DNA from: Candidatus Calditenuaceae archaeon
GTDB lineage: Archaea > Thermoproteota > Nitrososphaeria_A > Caldarchaeales > Calditenuaceae
Reading direction: 5' to 3'
Assembly (NCBI GenBank): GCA_025058225.1
Contig: JANXEE010000014.1
Coordinates: 1 to 59,801 of the forward strand
Length of the DNA stretch: 59,801 nt
The notes under the pieces are model-generated. The model searched no databases, was not told the DNA's origin, and saw only the letters and a program-made list of their open reading frames with translations. Positions 57,765 to 59,801 of this stretch are shown piece after piece. The position numbers were made by a program, and so were the translations under genes. Numbering within the stretch: position 1 is the stretch's first letter; each line of letters begins with the position of its first letter.

Positions 57765-58300
57765 ACCTCCACCACCACGACCGTCGAATGAGGACCGTGA
57801 ACTCCCATCACCAGCCGGAGCTCTATGTCGCCTGTCCTGCTGGGGCCGGAGATCAAGGTGACAGCGAAGTTCCTCCGCGAGGCCTCCCTTATCAACGGGG
57901 CCACATCGACGAGCCTCTCGAGGACCGAGCTCCCCTTCAGGATCGCTAGGTGTAGAGGCGGGAGAGAGGAGACGAGCCTGTCGGAGTCGTCGAAGTTGAT
58001 CTCCAGTATCGAGCCGGTCTCTGCGACCGCGGCCACTGGGAACGTGATGCCCGCGTCACACGAGGCGATCTCCCTGGGTCGCGCTCTCGGTCCTATCACC
58101 TCGAACTCCGCCTTCAGGGCCTCGAGCAGCTCACCGCCGAACCCGTCCCAAGGAGTGGCGATGCAGACGCGTCTCCCACCGGAGGACCTCAGCTCCTCGA
58201 TCAACGCGTTCAAGACCGCCTCGTGACCGCTCGCCGTACGCAACCTGCCGCCCTGCTCGGAGAACCTCTCCGCGAAGACCTGCAAGGCCCTCCCGGACAT
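57761..58300 (-). CDS. LutC-like LUD domain protein
   Basis: DAGITFPVAAVAETGSILEINFDDSDRLVSSLPPLHLAIL; stop overlaps start of fused LutBA gene. Confidence 0.9.
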   Translation of the reverse strand: MSGRALQVFAERFSEQGGRLRTASGHEAVLNALIEELRSSGGRRVCIATPWDGFGGELLEALKAEFEVIGPRARPREIASCDAGITFPVAAVAETGSILEINFDDSDRLVSSLPPLHLAILKGSSVLERLVDVAPLIREASRRNFAVTLISGPSRTGDIELRLVMGVHGPHSTVVVVEV

Positions 58301-58347
58301 GACGCGCTCCCTGGCTTCAGTTTCAGAGTGCAGCTAATTTCGTTTCG

Positions 58348-59040
58348 TCAGCGACTCAGCTCGAGCACCTCGTCACCGGCCCCGACCAAGACCGTGTATC
58401 CTCTGTTGGGACAGATGCCGACCTCCACCACGCCGGGGATCGATTTGACGTAGAGCTCCGTCGACGCTGCGTCATCGAGCTCGCCCGTCATCAGGTCCAA
58501 GATGAAGTTGCCGTTCTCGGTAACCACAGGCCCCACCTTGCCCGTCCCCACCCTCAACTTCGGCGACCATCTCTGTTCCGTGAAGAGGTGCATGAGGTAA
58601 TCGACCGCGAACGGCAGCACCTCGACCGGTACCGGGCCCCGCAACCTGTCGACCAGCTTCGCGGAGTCACCGATCAGCACGACCTTCTTCGAGGCCCTCA
58701 TCAGGACCTTCTCCCTCGTCACCGCAGCACCTCCGCCCTTAACCGAGTTGCCGGACCTGTCGACCAGATCGAAGCTGTCCACGTAGACGTCCGGCTCGAC
58801 GCACTCGGCCAGACCGGTCACCCTCAGCCCCACCCTCCTAGCGACCTCCTCCGACTGCCTCGACGTCGGTATGACCGCTCTCACCGCAGAGGTCGCCCCC
58901 CTTTCCTTCAGCACCCTCCCGAAGACCTCGACCGTCGAGCCCGTTCCCAGACCGAGGAAAAGGTCCCTCCCGAGCGAGAGGAGCGTCTCCACGGCCCTCA
59001 CAGCGGCCGCCTCCCTCTCCAGCTCCGCCCCCGTCCTCAA
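58348..59040 (-). CDS. rpiA: Ribose-5-phosphate isomerase A
   Basis: FLGLGTGSTVEVFGRVL, VDSFDLVDRSGNSVKGGGAAVTREKVLMRASKKVVLIGDSAKLV. Confidence 0.95.
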   Translation of the reverse strand: MRTGAELEREAAAVRAVETLLSLGRDLFLGLGTGSTVEVFGRVLKERGATSAVRAVIPTSRQSEEVARRVGLRVTGLAECVEPDVYVDSFDLVDRSGNSVKGGGAAVTREKVLMRASKKVVLIGDSAKLVDRLRGPVPVEVLPFAVDYLMHLFTEQRWSPKLRVGTGKVGPVVTENGNFILDLMTGELDDAASTELYVKSIPGVVEVGICPNRGYTVLVGAGDEVLELSR

Positions 59041-59144
59041 CGACCCTTCTCAAACGTCGGCTTAGATGAACCTCTTCCTCTTGGAGGACCGACGTCCAGT
59101 TCGGAAAACATCAATAGGAGCCCAGTGGGAGTTGGCAGAGGCCC

Positions 59145-59600
59145 ATGCCGACGTGGGGTTACTCGGTGCAGGACCTCGACGAGTCAAGGACCGTTAAGGC
59201 GAGCCTCAGGGAGGTGGACGCATCGCCGAAGTGGACCAGGGAGCTCTGCGCCGCGATCAAGGGCATGAACCTCGAGGACGCGAAGAAACTGCTCGAAGAC
59301 GTCATCGCGAAGAGGAGGATGATACCCTACAGGAGGTACAGGAAGCTGAGGGCCCATCACTCGGAGACGAAGGGGCCTGGAGGTTATCCGGTGAAGCCTG
59401 CCAAGTTGCTCCTCAAGCTCCTCGAGTCGCTCGAGGCTAACGCAGATTTCAAAGGCCTGGACACCGCGAGGCTGAGGATCGTCCACGCGGCGGCCCACAG
59501 GGGTAGAGTTCTGGAGCGTTTCTTCCCGAGGGCTTTCGGTAGGGCTTCGCCCCACAACAGGACGCTGATCCATGTCGAAGTGATAGCGGAGCAGTACTGA
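59145..59600 (+). CDS. rpl22: 50S ribosomal protein L22
   Basis: CAAIKGMNLEDAKKLLEDVIAKRRMIPYRRY, GPGGYPVKPAKLLLKLLESLEANADFKGLD, RVLERFFPRAFGRASPHNRTLIHVEVI. Confidence 0.95.
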   Translation: MPTWGYSVQDLDESRTVKASLREVDASPKWTRELCAAIKGMNLEDAKKLLEDVIAKRRMIPYRRYRKLRAHHSETKGPGGYPVKPAKLLLKLLESLEANADFKGLDTARLRIVHAAAHRGRVLERFFPRAFGRASPHNRTLIHVEVIAEQY

Positions 59601-59604
59601 GGTC

Positions 59605-59799
59605 TCAGACTTCATAGGCCTCTCTGAGCCTGTTGCTGAGCCTTTCAGCCCTCAGGTCCTTCAGCCTCTCGGGGGCCAGTTCGACGGTCAGAACGGTCGG
59701 CTCCTCTCCGGCCGTCACCTCCTCGGTCACCACCACACCCCCTCTCAACTCCACCAAGTCAACAGCTAGGGACATGCCGTTGAAAGAGTTGCCCAGCAC
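59605..59799 (-). CDS. Hypothetical protein, possibly truncated at right edge
   Basis: Open frame to window end, MSLAVDLVELRGGVVVTEEVTAGEEPTVLTVELAPERLKDLRAERLSNRLREAYEV. Confidence 0.5.
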   Translation of the reverse strand: MLGNSFNGMSLAVDLVELRGGVVVTEEVTAGEEPTVLTVELAPERLKDLRAERLSNRLREAYEV

Positions 59800-59801
59800 C
59801 A

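Overview
Gene-dense (~60% GC) archaeal chromosomal segment. Eukaryote-like and archaeal-type genes (S25e, L40e, S19e, CDC48, FEN1, deoxyhypusine synthase, class I LysRS, V/A-ATPase subunit D, aMBF1, PINA, Zn-type ferredoxin, E1-like protein, JAMM protease) point to a TACK-type archaeon; this placement is inference only. Most of the window is single-copy housekeeping and metabolic genes on both strands, with no phage, transposon or CRISPR signature. I folded four tRNA genes by hand and all four appear to carry introns: Gln(CUG) with a D-loop and an anticodon-loop intron, Pro(GGG), Lys(UUU) with an ~11-nt intron, and Lys(CUU) with a variable-region intron. The best candidates for undescribed biology are: (i) an Rpn11/JAMM-like protease translationally coupled to a coiled-coil protein and followed by an orphan SPPY-type methyltransferase; (ii) the intron-dense tRNA set; (iii) a 77-bp near-identical block shared by the two AAA domains of CDC48, suggesting gene conversion; (iv) a fused LutB-LutA protein whose first CCG motif has lost its cysteines; (v) an Asp-box ectoprotein plus membrane-anchored SBP plus two permeases with no ATPase; (vi) coxMS without coxL; and (vii) a cupredoxin convergent with an unknown membrane protein. 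All calls come from reading the sequence and supplied translations; no database searches were run.
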